Below are positions 43,431 through 55,161 of a stretch of 64,000 bases of DNA, one piece after another. Positions within the stretch are counted from its first letter, which is position 1; each line of letters begins with the position of its first letter. Under the pieces are notes generated by a model, which saw only the letters and a list, made by a program, of their open reading frames with translations, had not been told where the DNA came from and did not search any database. The position numbers and the translations under genes were made by a program. Location: the NCBI GenBank assembly GCA_039583875.1, contig CM077152.1, positions 18,153,059 through 18,217,058 of the forward strand. Direction: 5' to 3'. This DNA is from Platanthera guangdongensis (taxonomy: Eukaryota > Streptophyta > Magnoliopsida > Asparagales > Orchidaceae).

Positions 43431-44560
43431 ACCAAACTCGATGTCCCGGTCGGACCGGATTAGCCTGAACCGTCTTATCTCACGGAGCGGTCGAGCGCAC
43501 ACATAGTCAATGAGAGAGAGAGATTATGCACTTGATGTTTTGACGTGTAAAAACCACTAAATCAGGTAAAAAATCATGCGACTGGATCTGTGTCTGTCGA
43601 ACTCCACTATCTGCATGGGGTTACAACTTGCTTGAAGAATCGAGCACGGCAGGTCGCTCCTCGTTACACTTTGGAGATGAGAGAGTTATTTAGGGTCACA
43701 ACGAGCATCAGGCTTCTTCTCCGGCGATCGAGAGGCGGCTTCTTGCGGCAGCATCGGGCGGTTCTTCTGGCAGCATCGGGAGAACAGGAGCGATCGACCG
43801 ACGGTTCCTAGGGCTTCTTTTCCGGCGAGGATCTGCGGCGACATCGGGAAGAAGGAGCGGCGGCTTCATCCAGCGGCGACATCGACGATCTTGGGCCGGC
43901 TCTTCTTCTCTGGCGGGCATAGGACTCAATCTTGGGCCGGCGGTTCTTCTCCGGCAAGGATCGGGATACCGATCAAGGCGTTCTTCCTCGGCGATCTTGG
44001 AGATCCGGCGGCGGCAAGAGCGGACAGCGTTTTTCCTTCTTCTTCGGCGACATTCAGGCTGCGGCGATCTCTCGCCAGCAGCGTCTAAGGGAGAAAAGGG
44101 GGCTGCAGCGGCGGCGCCGATCAGAGGTCGACTCTCTTCTCCGGCGACATCTAGGATGCGGCGGTCTCTCGCCAGCAACGTCCAGTGGAGGAGGAGAGGG
44201 TGGCGGCTCCGATTGGCCATTTCTTGCGGCCGGCATAGGGGAGTTTTTTTCCCTCTCTCTTGTTTTTTGTTGTTCTTTCATTTTTATTCTAGGTTAGTGT
44301 CGATGCGCTGAGGATCGTTGAGTGCCTGTGTTGTAATCAGATATTTTTTTGATTAGTGGATCCGGCGTGCTCTCTCCGTAGATGTAGGAGCTTAATTCTG
44401 AACCACGTAAATCTCTTGTGTTTGCGGTGTTTTGGAATCTCGTATTGTTATTATTGTTTGGTGCGCTCCACTATTTGCTCAAAATTTTGCTTCAGTTGCT
44501 ATTGTCCGCGACGAGTTCCGTACTCGCGGGGCGGTGCCAATTGCACAACACCGCCGGCGG
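43431..44560 (+). repeat. Copia LTR-like region
   Basis: Around 44345-44440, gattagtggatccggcg, ctctctccgtagatgtagga and gaaccacgtaaatct are the reverse complement of LTR sequence of the complete copia element at 45492-51542 (compare 50655-50735). The GC-rich part 43700-44230 may be its diverged U3. A U5-like phrase of another copia family lies at 43565-43600. Ends are not fixed. Confidence 0.45.
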
Positions 44561-44644
44561 TTGTTGTGATTGTGGCGGTTGAAATCATGGATTGCTCGTG
44601 CGTGGATCGGGAATGTGAATCGCGCGCGTGATGGCTTCCTTGAT

Positions 44645-44682
44645 AACCCCCCCCCCCCACACACACACACAGAGACACACAC
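44645..44682. repeat. C-run and (CA)n microsatellite
   Basis: C13 followed by CA repeats. Confidence 0.95.
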
Positions 44683-44995
44683 ATTGGAGCACAATCAAAC
44701 AACAACACGACGCTACCACCTTCTGATGCCTACTGATACAGCTCATTACCTCCCGCCGTGTCCCCTTCCCTCGAGTCGCAACCCTCTGATTTCCCCAACC
44801 TAGCACTATATACCTTTATGTAGGCCATAATCAATAGAATTAGGATTACATTCCGAACTCTACGACTTCAACAACAACAAAAACTGCAGCAAGTTTCACA
44901 AGAGAAGGGACGAGGGGCAGCCGGAGCGAAAATGCGAGGAGGTGTGGGAGAAATTCCTTATGTGCATCCCCGAGGGCAATTTTAGGGCTGGTGTG
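44683..44995. other. Unassigned
   Basis: No gene or repeat recognised. Confidence 0.35.
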
Positions 44996-45491
44996 TGTGA
45001 AAATTTTTCGCGGAAGCTGAGCAAGCTCGCAGGAACACTCAATCAAATCAAAGTCAAGTAAAAACCAGTATCAACAGAAGCACAAGTGACACTAGGGAAT
45101 TAAAAGTCTTCTTTATATGGCAAGGTATATATTGCGAGACATGATTCACAATGCACCCGATGGAAGCAAAAAATTACAAACAAGAGAAACTGGCGGACTG
45201 ACAACAGTAACCGCCCAAGCCGCTAACCGCCAGACCTCTCCTCCAAAACCGCAAAGTTGCCAGACCGCAACTCAAGCCACGCGGACTGCCTTGTTATTGA
45301 ATGCTGATAAACTGAGAAAGCAGTACCCGCTGAGACCGGGCGAACTGCTTGAACTATCCGTAACCCCGAGAAAGAAGACTGTTGACCGCACTAACCGCAT
45401 TATGTTGTATACCACAAACTGCTATCCGCGAACTGTTTCACACTGAGCCTCCTAACTAGTTGCATAGTCGCGTGGTGCTAGCCACACAACC
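44996..45491 (-). repeat. Family-D LTR, left part (split by copia)
   Basis: tgtgaaaattttt at the start and gcaggaacactcaa at 45030 match the reverse complement of the end of the solo LTR at 55559-56901. It continues at 51543 after the copia insertion. The left border is approximate; no target duplication is seen for the whole LTR. Confidence 0.75.
45486..45491. repeat. Target-site duplication ACAACC (left)
   Basis: Repeated at 51543-51548. The copia LTR starts at 45492 with TGTTATGAATTGGG. Confidence 0.9.
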
Positions 45492-46485
45492 TGTTATGAA
45501 TTGGGACCGGATCTGCGACTACGGTGGTTCGCCGCGGATCTTGCAACGGAAGATGAGCTTGAGCAAGTATAACAATAAAATTTAAATCCACACACAAAGC
45601 ACCACAGACGACAAAAAATTTACGTGGTTCAAAGTTAGGGGACTCCTACATCCACGGGGAGAGTGCGCCGGTAAATCCACCATAATCACGAGAGGTACAA
45701 GAATATTACACCTCGACTGTATGGTCATACAAGAGAAAAATAAAAATGAAAACTGTAAAACCAACTGTCGTCGCTGCCTGCCTGATCGCCGGTCTCCGCC
45801 AATTTCCGCTGCCGCTACCCGGGAACCGCCTGTCGTCGACTGCCGGGATGAATCCCGACCAAGGTCGCTCCGCCTGGAGAGATCGCTGCGCCGCTGCAAT
45901 GGTGGCCGAGACACTCGATCCTCCGATCGAGTCAGATGCCGTCGCTGCCTGGTCGCCTGCCGTCGTCGTCGCCTAAGGAGGAGAACTCTCCACCGTGCGC
46001 TGTTGTAGCCGCCGCCTGAGGAGGAGAAAACTCCACCGTTGCGCTGTTGTTGCCGCCGCTATCGGAGAGAAGACCTCCCCTGTCGCCACCGCCGCCTGCT
46101 GCCGGACTTGCTGCCGCCGCCGCTCTCTAGCTATCCCTCACTGGTGGTGTCGGATGGTATTCCTGTGTGTTGCCAAAGCCATGGGATTGAGGCCCCTTAT
46201 ATATAGGCTGAAGATTCCCCCTAGATAAGGAAGGAGGAGCATTTAGAGGGGGGCCAACCATGGTACCAGGATGTACATGGGAAGAGGATAGCCGGCCATT
46301 AATGACTCTGCCAAAACAAGTGAAGGCCAGCCAAGCCTTCCAATAATAAGCCTAAAAATCAGGATCCTCAAGATAATGCATTTCCTAATAAATGATAAGC
46401 CTAGATTAGGAATAACCCTTCCCACGGATTAGTGACATGGCGCGATCATGGTCGTCCGGATGCAACGAGGTGTCATAATCTAACA
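45492..46485 (-). repeat. 3' LTR of nested copia (994 bp)
   Basis: Collinear with 50537-51542. TATA-like ttatatatagg at 46198-46208 (CCTATATATAA on the - strand). Confidence 0.92.
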
Positions 46486-46499
46486 ATCTCCACCTTGAC
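46486..46499 (-). other. Polypurine tract of nested copia
   Basis: On the - strand GTCAAGGTGGAGAT directly before TGTTAGATTATG, the LTR start. Confidence 0.75.
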
Positions 46500-46586
46500 G
46501 CCTCGAGTCACGAGTGTAACTCCACCTATCGCTGGGATATACCCTGATGGCGACTATGAGCCCCCTCTCCCTGGGGGTCGCCCCAA

Positions 46587-49500
46587 TCAACATGCGCTAA
46601 TATGAGCCAAGTCAAGACAGTGCTTGAACTTGACTCCTATCACTGATTTGGTTAGCATGTCTGCAATGTTGTCTTCCGTGGGCACCTTCAGCAGCTGAAT
46701 GTCTCCTCCAGCGACGAACTCTCTCAATTTGTGGTAGCGCACATCAATTGTTTTGTCCTGGCGTGATAGACCGGGTCTTTGGCCAGACAAATCGCACTTT
46801 GACTATCGCAGTGCAGCTTCACTGCCTCCTGAGAAATCCTAAGTTCTTTGGCGAGACCTTTGAGCCAAATGGCTTCCTTTGCAGCTTCTACTGCAGCGAT
46901 ATATTCCGCCTCCGTCGTAGATAGAGCCACCATGTCCTGGAGAGTGGCTTTCCAACTGATGGGACCTCCGCCTAGAAGGAAGATGTACCCGGAAGTAGAT
47001 CTTCTTCTATCGAGGTAGCCGGCGTAGTCGGAGTCAACGTAGCCCTCTAGCGCATGAACATCCTGGCTCCTCTGAAATACTAATCCGACGTTTGGAGTTC
47101 CTCTCAAGTACCTTAGAATCCACTTAACGGCTTCCCAATGCTGTCGCCCCGGATTCCCCATATACCTGCTGACAACGCTCACAGCCTGAGCTATATCTGG
47201 TCTGGTACAGATCATGGCGTACATCAAGCATCCTACCGCACTAGCGTGCGGTACCTTGAGCATCTTTTGGCGTTCCTCCTCAGTGTCTGGACACTGCTGT
47301 GACGACAGTCTAAACTGTTGCCTGAGGGGAGTGGTAACAAGTTTAGACTCCATCATATTGAACTTCTCCAGCACCTTCTGAATATAGCATGCCTGAGAAA
47401 GCCAAAGCATGCCTCGCTTTCTGTCCCGCTTGATTTCCATTCCAAGAATTTTCTGTGCGTGACCCAGATCCTTCATTTTGAACTCAGCATGCAGCTTCTG
47501 CTTTAGTAATTGAATCTCCCGAGCTGATTTGCAAGCTATCAGCATATCGTCGACATATAACATCAGAATCAGAATATCGCCATTCGCCAGGAACTTGTGG
47601 TAGACGCAGCTATCGTACTGGCTTCTGCTGAAACCCTGTGAGGTCATGAACGTGTCGAACATCTTGTTCCATATTCTTGGAGCCTGTTTTAGACCGTAGA
47701 GGGATCTCTTTAACTTGCACACATTTTTCTCATTGCCTGGTTCGATGAACCCTTCAGGCTGCAGAATGTAGATCTCCTCTTCTAAGTTGTCGTGAAGAAA
47801 CGTCGTCTTTACGTCCATTAGCTCCATCTCCAGGTCCCATAATGCTACTATCGCAAGTAGCACCCGTATGGAACAATGCTTTACTACGGGGTAGAAGATT
47901 TCGTCGAAATCGACTCCTTTCTTCTGTGTGAATCCCTTAACCACGAATATTGCCTTGTATCTCCACTGGTCCTTCCCGGAAGTGGACTCCTTCTTCCTAA
48001 ATACCCACTTGGAGCTGATTGCCTTAGCTCCTTTCGGTAGGCTAACCAGGTCCCAAGTCTGGTTCTTTCGAAGTGAGTCCATCTCCTCCAGCATAGCTTC
48101 CTTCCACTGAGAGTTGTCACTACTTCTCATAGCTTCTTGATAAGACTGCGGGTCAGAGGAGATCACTTGAAAGGCATATGCTACAGTGTCCTGTAGCCTG
48201 AGAGGCAGTCTGACCTCTCTCCTCGTCATTTCTCTGACAATTGAGTACGACTCCACTTCAGTAGGTTGCACCGCATCAGCATTCTCCGGGTCAGGGAAAA
48301 CACCATGGTCGTCTGCCTGGTCGCTCCTTTCCAGCTCCACCTCCAGGGGTGTGACTGGAGTCATCACCATTTCTTTGGACTGAGACTGTTACTTCTTCAG
48401 CATAGAAGCCTCATCAAAAATAACGTCGCGTCTGACCTCCACCTTCTTCGTGTCGGGATTCCATAGCTTGAATCCCTTCGTACCGGCCTTTTTGCCCAGA
48501 TAGATGCACTTCTTGGACTTAGCATCCAGTTTGGTTCTTTCAGAGTCTTGTACTATGGTGTACACAGGACAACCGAATATGTGGATATCAGAATAATCGA
48601 CCGGCTTGCCTAGCCAAACCTCCTGAGGCGATTTCAGATTTAGTGACATCGATGGGGATCGATTCACTAGATAACACGTCGTGTTAATAGCTTCGGCCCA
48701 GAAGGACTTTGGTAGGTCGGCGAACAGACGCATGCATCGAGCTCTTTCTAACAATATCCTGTTCATCCTTTCCGCGACGTCGTTCTGCTGAGGTGTACCG
48801 GGAATAGTAAGGTGGCGAGTGATGCCCTCCTGATCACAGTAAGTCTGAAACTCGGTTGAGGTGTACTCGCCGTCGTTGTCGGATCTGAGGTACTTTACCT
48901 TCTTCTCGGTCTGCTTCTCCACCTTAGTCTTCCATATTTTGAATTTCTCGAAGACTTCAGATTTGTTCTTCAGAATATAAATCCAGACTTTCCTCGAGAA
49001 GTCATCAATGAAGGTCATGAAGTATTTAGCCCCTCCAAGCGAAGATTCTGGGGCAGGCCCCCAGACATCTGAGTGAATATACTTCAGTACCTGCTTGCTC
49101 TGCTTGCTCGACGTCACGAACTTCACCTTGTGTTGCTTTCTGAGAATGCAGGTCTCGCATAATTCTAACTTGCATGTCTTGACCCCCTTCAGTAGGCCCT
49201 TCTTGTGAAGCTCCAGCAGTCCTCTCCCGCTCATATGACCAAGCCTGGCATGCCACAGTAGGGATGAGTCCTCATCTGACATTGCTGCAACTGCTGCATC
49301 ACCGGCAATTGTGGTGTCGATCAATTTGTAGAGAGTGCCAGAGCGCTCTCCTTTCATAACCACTAGAGCGCCTCTCTTGACTTTCAGATATCCATCTTCG
49401 CCGGTGTAGTAGCATCCTGTCGCCTCCAAAGTTCCTAGGGATATCAGACTCTTCATTAGATCAGGCACATATCTAACGTCGGTGAGAGTCCTAATCGTCC

Positions 49501-50488
49501 CGTCGAACATCTTGATTCTAACGCTCCCAATTCCCAGTGTTCTGCACTCCGAGTCGTTTCCCATCAATACCCGACCGTCGTCGCATTCCTTGAATGTGGT
49601 GAACCACTCCTTGTGAGGACACATGTGATATGAGCATCTGGTGTCCAACATCCATGCGTCAGTAGTGTCGAGACTGGGTGAGACATGTAGGACGTGGGCA
49701 TCGATATCTGGATCTGAAGCCACGACCGCCTGCTGTGGCTCTTTGTCTTTCCCCTTCAGCTTCCTCTTTGGGCAGTTGATCTTCCAGTGTCCCTCCTCCT
49801 TGTAGTAGTGGCATTTGTTATCCTTGCTCCTGGATTTGGACCTAGAATAATTCTCCTTCTTGCCCCCGTCCCTCGATCTATCTCGGGTTGGTTTGTTGCT
49901 CTTAACAAATAGACCCTCACCGGACTTTGACCCAGATTTGCTTCTCGCTTCATTTGAAATCAAAGTTGCCATCACTTCCTCCAATTTTAAGGTGTCTTTT
50001 CCATAAAGGATAGTGGTGACAAGATGATCAAAAACCCTCGGCAGAGAGAACAACAAAAGAAGTGATTGGTCTTCTTCTTCGACCTTTACGTCCATGCTGC
50101 GTAGTTGGGAAATCAACTTATTGAACGCATTCATGTGATCAAGTAGCTGAGAGCTCTCCATCATCCTCAGGCTATAGAGCTGTTTCTTGACGTACAATTT
50201 ATTAGTGAGGGATTTGGACATGTAGAGCTCTTCCAGCTTTTTCCACAAATCCTTAGTACTCTCTGCATCGATGACGTTATACATCACGTCGTCCGCCAGG
50301 CACAATTGAATTGTGCTTATCGCCTTTAGATCTAGCTCCTCCCATTCCTCATCCGTCTTCCCGGACTTCTCCTTGCCAAGGAGAGCCTTGTGAAGACCCT
50401 GCTGGACGAGAACAACTTTGGCTCATTTTTGCCACAAGCCAAAGTCAATCTTGCCGTCGTACTTCGGGACTTCAAATTTTGCTGCCAT
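46587..50488 (-). pseudogene. Copia gag-pol polyprotein with two stops and one frameshift
   Basis: The likely start is the ATG at 50486-50488 (MAAKFEVPKYDGKIDFGLWQ). A TGA stands in frame at codon 22 (50423-50425), after which gag continues (KALLGKEKSG, YSLRMMESSQLLDHM). A zinc knuckle CHYYKEEGHWKINC lies near 49790. In the protease, MLDTRCSYHM (near 49640) has Arg in place of the catalytic-loop Gly of D-S/T-G. The integrase has HARLGHMSGRGLL/CETCILRKQHK and the D-D-E residues in HSDVWGP, LRSDNDGEY and NDVAERMNR. A TAA (48389-48391) follows ASMLKK. RT has YVDDMLIA (near 47545) and RNase H has CDSQSAICLAKDPVYHARTK, where one base is lost near 46760; the end IDVRYHKLREFV...IADMLTKSVIG is in another frame. 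Inactive as shown. Confidence 0.9.
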
Positions 50489-50522
50489 ACTTGCTCACCG
50501 GGGTCCGAAGGATCCGAACCTT

Positions 50523-50534
50523 GCTCTGATACCA
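50523..50534 (-). other. Primer binding site, initiator tRNA-Met
   Basis: On the - strand TGGTATCAGAGC, two bases after the 5' LTR. This is the classical plant copia primer site. Confidence 0.95.
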
Positions 50535-50536
50535 AT

Positions 50537-51542
50537 TGTTATAAATTGGGACCGGATCCACGACTACGGTGGTTCGCCGCGGATCTTGCAACGGAAGATG
50601 AGCTTGAGCAAGTATAACAATAAAATTTAAATCCACACACAAAGCACCACAGACGACAAAGAATTTACGTGGTTCGGAGTTAGGGGACTCCTACATCCAC
50701 GGGGAGAGCGCGCCGGTAAATCCACTATAATCACGAGAGATACAAGAATATTACACCTCGATCGTATGGTCGTACAAGAGAAAAAGAAAAATGAAAACTG
50801 TAAAACCAACTGTCGCTACTGCCTGCCTGATCGCCGGTCTCCGCCAATTTCCGCTGCCGCTACCCGGGAACCGCCTGTCGTCGACTGTCGGGATGAATCC
50901 CGACCAAGGTCGCTCCGTCTGGAGAGATCGCTGCGCCGCTGCAATGGTGGCCGAGACACTCGATCCTCCGATCGAGTCAGATGTCGTCGCTGCCTGGTCG
51001 CCCGCCGTCGCCGTCGCCTGAGTAAGAGAACTCTCCTCCGTGCGCTGCTGTAGCCGCCGCCTGAGGAGGAGAAAATTCCACCGTTGCGCTGCTGTTGCCG
51101 CCGCTGTCGGAGAGAAGACCTCCCCTGTCGCCACCACCGCCTACTGCCGGACTTGCCACCGCCGCCGCTCTCTAGCTATCCTTCACTGGTGGCATCGGTT
51201 GGGATTCGGATGGTATTCCTGTGTGTTGCCAAAGCCATGGGATTGAGGCCCCTTATATATAGGCTGAAGATTCCCCCCTAGATAAGGAAGGAGGAGCATT
51301 TAGAGGGGGGGCAACCATGGTACCGGGCTGTACATGGGAAGAGGATAGTTGACCATTAATGGCTCTGCCAAAACAAGTGAAGGCCAGCCAAGCCTTCCAA
51401 TAATAAGCCTAAAAATCAGGATCCTCAAGATAATGCGTTTCCTAATAAATGATAAGCCTAGATTAGGAATAACCCTCCCCACGGATTAGTGACATGGCGC
51501 GATCATGGCCGTCCGGATGCAACGAGGTGTCATAATCTAACA
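50537..51542 (-). repeat. 5' LTR of nested copia (1,006 bp)
   Basis: TGTTATAAATTGGG to CTAACA. Contains an ttatatatagg TATA-like site near 51253-51263. Confidence 0.92.
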
Positions 51543-52340
51543 ACAACCTGCACAACACAAGTCAACTTAACTTAGCCGCACAGTTAGAAAAATCTAACCG
51601 CAAGTTCAAAGCGCGAGTTGAGTTATCACTGTTCCCGTTAAATATGACGAGTCGAGGCCCCCTATTTATAGGCGACAAGGGAAGTATGATCACCGCCCAT
51701 AGCGATAGGATAACCGTCCATCATCCTGCAACTAACACCACCACTCCGCACAAGAGTGCGGATACCAGATTCAGACCGCAAAGTCATGTGAATAACATCC
51801 TCGATCTGCGTGGACTTGAACAATGCGGGCAACCACACGACCTGAGTCATATCCGCGCCAGACGGTCTGTCGATCTCCACACCCAAACTGCGCAACATAA
51901 GCGGTCTCCGCGAACACCAAAAACAGCCCGCGCAACTAACGATCTCTGCGACTAGGCAACACCATGGGCTTGGCACATCACCGTGGCCAAGTCCACACAC
52001 ACTAGCGAACTCGGGCACCAGACCGCGTGAGCAGAACACAACGAACTGTGCGGTTAGCCTCCGCTATCTACACTAACCACCTGCCTCTACGCAAGCCAGA
52101 GAACCTGTCAGCTTCAAGTGGACTTCACGGTCTCACAATCCAGACTGCAACAGTTGCGGTTAGCCAACGCTAACCGCCCGATTACCTCTCAGGGTGCTTG
52201 TTGAAGCAGACTGCAGAATAGAGAACAAAAGCAAGAACCCGCCTATTCGCCAACACCAGACTGTCTAACTAGCGACCGACTCTGCGATCTGTGCGGTCTG
52301 CCCAATCAGACCGCCTACTTTCACTTCAACAATTTCAACA
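51543..52340 (-). repeat. Family-D LTR, right part
   Basis: Begins with the second ACAACC copy and ends caatttcaaca at 52340, the reverse complement of TGTTGAAATTG at the start of the solo LTR at 55559. Has ctatttatag (51662-51671) and repeated gcggtctg/gcggactg words. With 44996-45491 it makes about 1.29 kb. Confidence 0.8.
51662..51671 (-). promoter_or_regulatory. LTR TATA box (family D)
   Basis: CTATAAATAG on the - strand, at the position equivalent to 56281-56290. Confidence 0.5.
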
Positions 52341-53567
52341 AAGTGCTACCATACTACTAGAAAAAAAAATTATGTATTGTGTATGATGCTAATACCGTAA
52401 ACTGGGTCCAATTATAAATGCTCTATTTTTTGATACTTTAGAATTTAGATCAATAATTTGATTCTCGAGTCGATGGGAGTACTCAAATGTAAGAACTAAG
52501 AACAGCGAAACGAATTTAGCGGTCAGTTCTGACAAAAGTTGTGTCGACAGGTTAGCCTGCAACATTTATTATCATTTGACATTTATAGGCATGTGATATT
52601 TGACAGGATTATAATTTTTTTTTAAAATACATTCAATATTAAAAACCCAAAGAATAAATTAGAGAACAGTGAAATTGAATGAAAAGGTGATTTAAGAAGA
52701 ATGAATGTTTCCCAAACATCCATCTTATCAATTTTACTCGCTTCAATTTACACAAATCTACTATCAATTCTTCTAGTTGTGACTTGTGATGGCGGTCTAT
52801 GACATGAAGATGGAGTAGATTTACATTAATATTGCATTAATGTAAACCTTCTCACGGACATGCTCTTCTCATCGACATGCTAAAGAGTCTTCTGGTCGAC
52901 ATGCTCAACTCATCTCGTCGACAAGACTTCCTACTTCTCACCAACAAATTCCTGCTTTTCGCCAGCATCTTATTGACACACCCTCCCCGTCTCATTGATA
53001 CGCTGCTCCAGAGTCTACTTGATATCCAAGTCTTACTTTTCTCTAGGGGCTGAACCTCTAACAATTATTTGAACCTAAATGTGCAATTGCAAGATACTAT
53101 GAAAAAGAGTACATCTTCAATTCATTTTTTAGTTGTAAATTTTTCGTCGTTTCTTTGCCACTGCATTAATTGAACTAGCACAATTAATTTAGAGCAATAT
53201 TATCAGGGGAAACTTGTTATTCGCACCCCCCCAAAAAAATATTATTGTTTAGTTATGCATATGTAACCCTCTGGCTTGTTCCAGAATTCCCTCATATTAC
53301 TTCAACAATGAGTATGCATATGTAACCGTCTCTGTTCTTGATTTAGTGAAAAACAAACTACTGTTCCCAGTGGACATTACTTATCGTGAGTTAAACCACG
53401 TGATATGTCTCTTGTATATTTTTGATATTCTTTTTGTTTGATGGTTCTACACTAGTGTTAACACATGAGGAACAACTGATAATCTCAAATTTGAAAAGGT
53501 TGAGCAAAATTAGTCCCATACACCCAACCATCCAAAGGGAGGAAATTGTCTTCTTACATGCCATAAG
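52341..53567. other. Unassigned AT-rich DNA
   Basis: A patch at 52855-53000 repeats the words tcgacatgct and ctcatcgaca. No gene is recognised. Confidence 0.35.
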
Positions 53568-54166
53568 ATGATAATCGGAGAGGATCAGAATCCATTTATT
53601 TCATATATAGAATATACCAAATTGGCAGATTTTGATAGTGAGAGCCGATGGATTCCCCTAAAATCTATCTCAGTTGATCGGCATCGCAGATTTCCCGTGA
53701 GCGTCCTCTCATTGCAGATTTTCGGTTGCCATTTCTTTCTTGCAGGCAAATGAAAAAGAAACCGGCTCTAATGAAGAATGTGAAGAAAAAATTCAGCCTG
53801 CCTGCTTTCAGACAAATGATGCTCAGCAGAAAGATGAAGTTTTGACTGCAGCGTGGCAGAGAAAGAGATTTGCTATCATGGTTCAACAGGGTCGAAGACC
53901 ATAAAAGATCCGGGAGAAACGATTAAAGACGGCGAAAAGATTCAGCATGCCATTTCTTTCTTGCAGACAAATGAAAAAGAAACCGGCGTTAATGAAGAAT
54001 GCAAAAGAAAATCATCATATTTCCAGTCCCAGACAAATGATGCTCTAACAAAAAGATGATATTTTGAATGCAATGTGGCAAAGAAGGCGGGTGGTAATCA
54101 GTGCTCAACAGGGTGGAAGGCCATAGATGATCAAGACGACGAAATGATTAAAGACAGCGAAAAGAT
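53568..54166 (+). repeat. Tandem duplication of an exon-like ~220-bp unit
   Basis: Unit 1 (about 53725-53945) and unit 2 (about 53946-54170) both begin catttctttcttgcag, then gcaaatgaaaaagaaaccgg or acaaatgaaaaagaaaccgg. Both go on through ccagacaaatgatgctc-like words, gtggcaaagaa/agaaag, tcaacagggt and gcgaaaagattcag. Each starts with a pyrimidine tract and AG, like a 3' splice site. Frames give the paired peptides VLTAAWQRKRFAIMVQQGRRP-like and ILNAMWQRRRVVISAQQGGRP-like. The upstream stretch 53568-53724 may be a further exon. The protein is not recognised and stops follow both peptides. Confidence 0.6.
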
Positions 54167-55161
54167 TCAGAACCTTCTCCTGCTTCTAGTTGGCAAAAAC
54201 CAGTTTCTTCTCGCATTTCGGGACGTGTTTTTCCGGAGACTGTACCCTATGCTGTACAAATCTTCACAAATTTCATGCCTCGAGAGAGAGACAAGGCCAG
54301 GCAATATATCCTTACGGAAATCTCGAAGCCTCCTTCCCCTTCGCAGGCGGATCCCATTCTCCCCCTTTCGTGTATTATTCAAGCTCGTCGTCTCCCCTTT
54401 TAGAATTTGATCTTCATCTAGAACCTCGGATAACTGCATTGCCATAAATTCGAAAGAGTCTGATGAGCTCTGAGGCTCAGCACACTGGAGTTCTTCTTCC
54501 CTGCTATTCTCAAGCTCTGCCCTTCCAGAACTTATAGCCACCAGCGCCTCCGCTGCTGCTGCAATGGTCAAATGACTCAAATCCCTTCCTCCTTCCTTTG
54601 ATTTCCCGATATAAGATATTTCGTGTTTTGGAGAGTGCAGTTGAGTGATTACCGAATCATCATTGGTGGAAAGAGTAGCAGGTTCTTCAGTACTTTTCTC
54701 ATATGAACTGCACTCATTGTTGTTAATCATGACATTAGAAGTGTATTCAGCACAAAACTTTGTGACTTCAGCTGTGGAATGATGACTTGATAAAACATCT
54801 CCTCCGCTTCCCTCTAGATTCCTTGGCTTGTCGGCTGAATCTCTGCTAATTGTTTGAGATAATTTAACACTATCTTCATCATAAGTTGATGAAGTTATTG
54901 AGGCAGGATTAGCTGAATCAGGCTTAGGTGTAAATGAAACTTTATCGCTCTTAGTTGGATCAAGCTCAAGAACTCGATGATGATGATCAATAGAGAAGTT
55001 CATGGAAGGAGAAGCAGTATTTACAAGATGGTCATTAATCTGAACATGATAGCATTCATCTTCTTCATTTGACATATTCAGGTCAATAAGTAGTGGTCTA
55101 AATACATGCTTATTGCTCAAGAGAATATTCACAGGGGCTAATCTGGAATCACCACCAAGTC
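54167..55161 (-). other. DUF863-like gene, last exon
   Basis: Open for 331 codons from the acceptor at 55162 (GLGGDSRLAPVNILL...) to the TGA at 54167-54169. Confidence 0.8.

Larger units (their letters stand above)
45492..51542 (-). mobile_element. Complete Ty1/copia element (Tnt1/Tork-like) nested in a family-D LTR
   Basis: 6,051 bp, - orientation, LTRs of 994 and 1,006 bp with TGTTAT...CTAACA ends, an exact 5-6 bp target duplication, an initiator-Met primer site, a polypurine tract and one polyprotein frame of about 1,300 codons (50488 to 46587). The frame has two nonsense codons and one frameshift. LTRs differ at roughly one position in twenty over the first 290 bp, mostly C/T and G/A changes, so it is older than the copia at 11213-17366. 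Confidence 0.93.

Noticed and set aside
43590..46228. Several Arg/Pro/Cys-rich frames on both strands
   Set aside because: They fall in copia LTR sequence; the same frames recur in the 5' LTR at 50751-51281.
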